A stretch of DNA of 64,000 nt from positions 12,763,677 through 12,827,676 of the forward strand of contig JBBMOA010000020.1 of NCBI GenBank assembly GCA_037954235.1. The letters are read 5' to 3'. Both the position numbers and the translations under genes were made by a program. Shown piece after piece: positions 60,584-64,000 of the stretch. A model generated the notes under the pieces. That model saw only the letters and a list, made by a program, of their open reading frames with translations. It was not told the origin of the DNA and did not search any database. This stretch comes from Aulostomus chinensis. Taxonomy: Eukaryota; Chordata; Actinopteri; Syngnathiformes; Aulostomidae. The first letter of the stretch is position 1. The number at the start of each line of letters is the position of its first letter.

Positions 60584-60642
<59 letters not shown>
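60583..60642. repeat. (CA)n microsatellite, long
   Basis: About 60 bases of uninterrupted CA. Confidence 0.97.
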
Positions 60643-60645
<3 letters not shown>

Positions 60646-61339
60646 CTGAGGCCTCAGTTTTAGCACCTTCCCAAGTGTCACGTTCATACAGTTACAGACA
60701 CGTTGTCTCCGTCTGTTGCGCCGAGCAGCTGGAGGCGAGTGTCAACAGCTGCTTTGTTGTCTTTGACAGAATGACTTACTCATCCTCCTCTCTACCCACC
60801 CAGGTTTTTGCTCACTTGGCAAGAAATTCGAATTGTCATGCCAGACTGATCGCTGAAGTAACCTTGTTTTTTGTTACCGTGGAGAGGCGAGCGATTGCTC
60901 GGTTGATTTCTGCGATTAATCCCTTGTTTGAGAAACATCCTGTTTCCTGTTGTGGGACTCACAAACAGAATTGCTTGTTCATATTGTATAAACACGAGTA
61001 TGAAAATCCCCCACCCCCACCCCCCCATCCAAGAAAGAGCTAAATCTACCATGTTGTGAAATGTAAGATGTTGCAGTTATAATCAATCAGTCCGTTTAAA
61101 ACAGGTAGAAGTTTGTGTCAACTCTGGGACATCTGCTTTATTGAATGTTATGGGAATAAATCACTCGGTGTACTACGAAACTCTCAGCTGTTGAGCAGAG
61201 AGAGAAAGATGAAGAGAAGGCTGGAGCAGTGAGTCATCAGAGGTTATTTATATTTTACATCTGGTAACCCTTTCACTACTGGAGAAGTTGTATGTTCTGA
61301 AAAAACAAAATCCAGGCCAAAAAAATATCACTTGTCCCC

Positions 61340-61610
61340 CCCCCCCCCCCAATTTAGTTATTTTGAAGCTATGAGACATAATTTACGCCCTTAATTTAGT
61401 TATTTTGAGGCTGCGAGATATAACTTGTTCCCTTCAACTTACTTACGTTGCTGCTGTGATATATTTGGCTCCTCCGTTTATTTTGAAGCTATGAGACCGA
61501 ACTCGTTCCCTCAGTGTAGTTATTTTGAGGTCATGAGAAATAACTTGTCCCTCAGTGGAGTTATTTTGAGGCTATGAGGTAAAGCTGCTCCAGGGCTTCA
61601 TATCTTTTTG
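61340..61610. repeat. Minisatellite of the TTAGTTATTTTGAGGC unit
   Basis: Five diverged units of 50-60 bases, each with 'AGTTATTTTGA(G/A)GCTATGAGA' and 'AACTTGTTCCCT', starting after a C homopolymer. The right edge 'GCTCCAGGGCTTCATATC' resembles the terminal sequence of the related element at 50425, so it is probably a partial second copy. Confidence 0.6.
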
Positions 61611-63249
61611 CGCGTTGACGGCATTACACCACATATAGATAAATGAATGTCAACAAATATGTTGTTTATCTTGTTTTCCTTCCATCAAGAGTAATTAGCC
61701 TACGATTTGAGCGGCATCCCCCACACCCTACCCCTCCCTCTCTGCCCTCCAACTGTCAGCTACAGCAGAGAGCAAATGGTAGCGTGTGTATAATTGGTAT
61801 AACTCCATTACCCCACCCACTGGTCATTGATGCTCACTACACCCTTGGAGGCCAGTTTCACAAAGTAGAATGCCGTGTGAGTATGGCCAGAATACAAAAG
61901 TGTAAAACTCATTAAATGATAAAGAGATAGCTGCTAATGTCTCCTCTCAGGTTTCTTCTGCTCTGTTTAAAACCACCAGCAGAGGCGGCGGTGCAGATAA
62001 TTAAATATAGTCTCCTTCAGGATGACCTCACTGACCCAAGAGCCGCCTTTGCATCTCAGGTCTGATTCAGAGCCTCCTGCTCCGGAGGTCTCAACCACCT
62101 CAGGGAGTTCACCATTAATATTCTAGGGAGCACCGGACGACATTTCAGCTTTCCTTCCTCAGCCGGGTTGATGAATGACCCCTTAAATAACTATCGGCAA
62201 TGACAAAAACAAGATATTCTGCACTCATGAAGAATACCCAGTGGGTTAAAACAACCTTGCACCACATTCCCTCCACTTATACATGCGCAACAGTATTATT
62301 TTTGTTTTCAGTTTGTCAGATATTGTTCATCATGAAAGAAGCAATTCAAGATGAACATTTTCCCGACCAAATCTGGAAAGCTTTCCCTATAAACTGTCAC
62401 ACGTTTACTCTTTAAAACATTTGATGTACGAGCAGAGCAGAAAGGCTGGTGTAATTCCCTCGGCACGTCTGGAATTCATAATGAGTTTTCAAAATCCGCA
62501 AGTCAAATTTGGTTAATCAGTTAATGTTGATAGACCGCCCGGCATTCCCAGCACATCCATACATAAATACAGATAGAAGGATATGAAAGCGTCGAAAGAG
62601 TTCAAGTCAGAGGGTTCTGGTTTTATTTTGTCCCTTTTGGGCAGCACATCGAGCAAAAAACATTAGGATTCATTTTGTGTCTCGCTGCCTGGCAGATGTT
62701 AAGTTCAATCATCTCTATATGCTGGGTAGGTGAATGGAGCAGCGACGGGAAAACCAATACAAGAACCTGGAAGATTTGGAGCTAAAGCACACACAAAAAT
62801 GTAGAGTTAGGACACGCAGCAAAAGATGAGTGACAAAATTCAAGGAAATATCAACGTTTAGTACCTCGGCACGGTGAGGAACTTTGGAATTCATTTTCCT
62901 GGTCTGTGGATCTCACTGGAAGGATAAACTCCAGTCCTTTAAAAAAGACATTTCCATTATTTTGTCCAGGAACGAGTCCTAAAACCAGGACCTTAGTTAG
63001 GAGTGTAAGACACCTGACTCCTTCATTCCAAATGTAGTTGTTGTTGTTTTTTCAATTAAATGCCTGAAATTAGATTTACGGTTTACGCTAGGCTTGATAT
63101 ATTCTAAAGTTTTGTTGTACAGCATAAAATATGTCGTTAAATACCACACTTGTAGTATCTGAAGCGTTTGGGTACCCTAAAAACGAGGTTGCTGACAAGA
63201 TGAGAATACAGATGGGTTTTTGTTGTTTTGTCTTTTGTTGCAATTATGC

Positions 63250-63375
63250 AAGGCGAGGCAATTTTATTTGTAGAGCCCGTTTTCACAAACAGTTTGTCTC
63301 AAAGGGCTTCACATGGCATCATAACAACATCCTCTGCCCTTAGACCCTCACGTCGACTGAGGAAAAACTCAGTTA
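63250..63375. mobile_element. Remnant of a widespread teleost interspersed repeat
   Basis: 'GGCAATTTTATTTGTAGAGC', 'TCTCAAAGGGCTTCACATGG' and 'CTTAGACCCTCACGTCGACT' followed by 'GAGGAAAAACTC' correspond, from memory, to a very common fish repeat with the consensus 'ATTTATATAGCAC...CAAAGTGCTTTACA'. Family and ends are not determined. Confidence 0.5.
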
Positions 63376-64000
63376 TGCTTATTTGCCATGGAGTTTAATT
63401 TTGGCTTAAGTTACCTAAAATGTTTTTTTTTTTAGTCTTGAATAACCCGGCTGAACTGTTTTCATGGCACAAGGCTTCTCTCTTGCGTTTTTATTCTCCT
63501 CCGCCTCGTGGACAACCATCCATTTCAGGTTCATTACTCAGAGGGAAAAAAAAAAGGCTGTTATGACCATCCGACACAACCTGTAAGTATTCGGCTGTTG
63601 CTTTGCTCCTTACTGTAGCTTCCTTGGACAAATAATGGTGATGCGCTTTGCACCTCGGTGCAATAACACTTGGTCGAGTTCTGATGAGCAGAACGTGCAA
63701 CAACACTCTGGTTGTCAGGGGAATAAAAAGCCTGGTCTTTGTTTGACCCGTAAAACACTCCAACATGTCAAATAAGGTAACTGTCACTTGTAAGAACAAA
63801 AAAAAAAAAAAAAAAGCCAAGATGTGGTTACCATGGTAATTCTTTTGTCATTTTTCCCTACTGTGTATCAGGAGTGCTCTTCACTATACCACACGAGCTG
63901 AACTGACCAACTTTGTGATGCTAGTTGAGATTCTGCACACTTTCTCACGATACATTGCCATTTACTCAACTGCCCTGTTATATTTCTAATGGCCACTAGA

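Larger units (their letters stand above)
59650..64000. other. Downstream flank (upstream of CRYBG1), no gene seen
   Basis: C and G homopolymers (60240-60254, 60508-60522), a long CA array, a minisatellite and an interspersed-repeat remnant. Frames such as 60675-61043 and 63491-63820 (-) are not supported by motifs. The segment 61960-62110 is relatively GC-balanced and could be a conserved regulatory element, but this cannot be judged from one sequence. Confidence 0.5.

Noticed and set aside
1..64000. CRISPR arrays, operons, prophage or other prokaryotic systems
   Set aside because: The introns, vertebrate gene families and repeat content show a fish nuclear genome. The regular repeats are microsatellites and minisatellites.

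Overview
The window is vertebrate nuclear DNA, almost certainly from a ray-finned (teleost) fish. Its genes are intron-rich with GT-AG introns, separated by AT-rich non-coding DNA that is crowded with microsatellites and with interspersed repeats of types familiar from teleost genomes. Three protein genes can be assembled exon by exon, and in each the exon lengths sum to a multiple of three. They are a CD24-like GPI-anchored mucin gene (+, CDS 2897-3835), RTN4IP1 (+, nine coding exons, 22278-31890, 431 residues) and CRYBG1, also called AIM1 (-, 22 coding exons, 32880-59516, 2277 residues). RTN4IP1 and CRYBG1 are tail-to-tail neighbours in human 6q21, with CD24 nearby (from memory), so the block looks like conserved vertebrate synteny.

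Layout. 1-2750: non-coding, with CT/GA microsatellites. 2780-4755: CD24-like gene with a TATA box, two coding exons and a long 3' UTR. 5000-22200: gene desert holding a tandem degenerate repeat split by a LINE 3' end with a perfect 12-bp target duplication (6170-7090), a minisatellite (11260-11500), long GT arrays (12902-13107), a Harbinger-like element (16462-16964), a GA/CAA/CAT microsatellite cluster (18275-18489) and a SINE-like retroposon (19040-19420). 22278-32545: RTN4IP1. 32430-59640: CRYBG1 on the other strand, with several inverted-repeat elements in its introns. 59650-64000: no gene seen; microsatellites and repeat remnants.

Functionally the genes are independent: a cell-surface mucin, a mitochondrial zinc-less medium-chain reductase, and a large actin/cytoskeleton-associated beta-gamma-crystallin protein. 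There is no operon-like system and I found no convincing undescribed gene system. The most interesting structures are: the modular exon architecture of CRYBG1 (three repeats of one five-exon, phase-identical unit); its start codon placed as the last triplet of exon 1; a GC-AG intron in RTN4IP1; a TG repeat abutting a CRYBG1 splice acceptor; the overlapping convergent 3' ends of RTN4IP1 and CRYBG1; and several mobile elements, including a retroposon nested in a palindromic element and a SINE/LINE pair that share a 3' tail. Protein similarities are by eye against remembered family members; no search was run.
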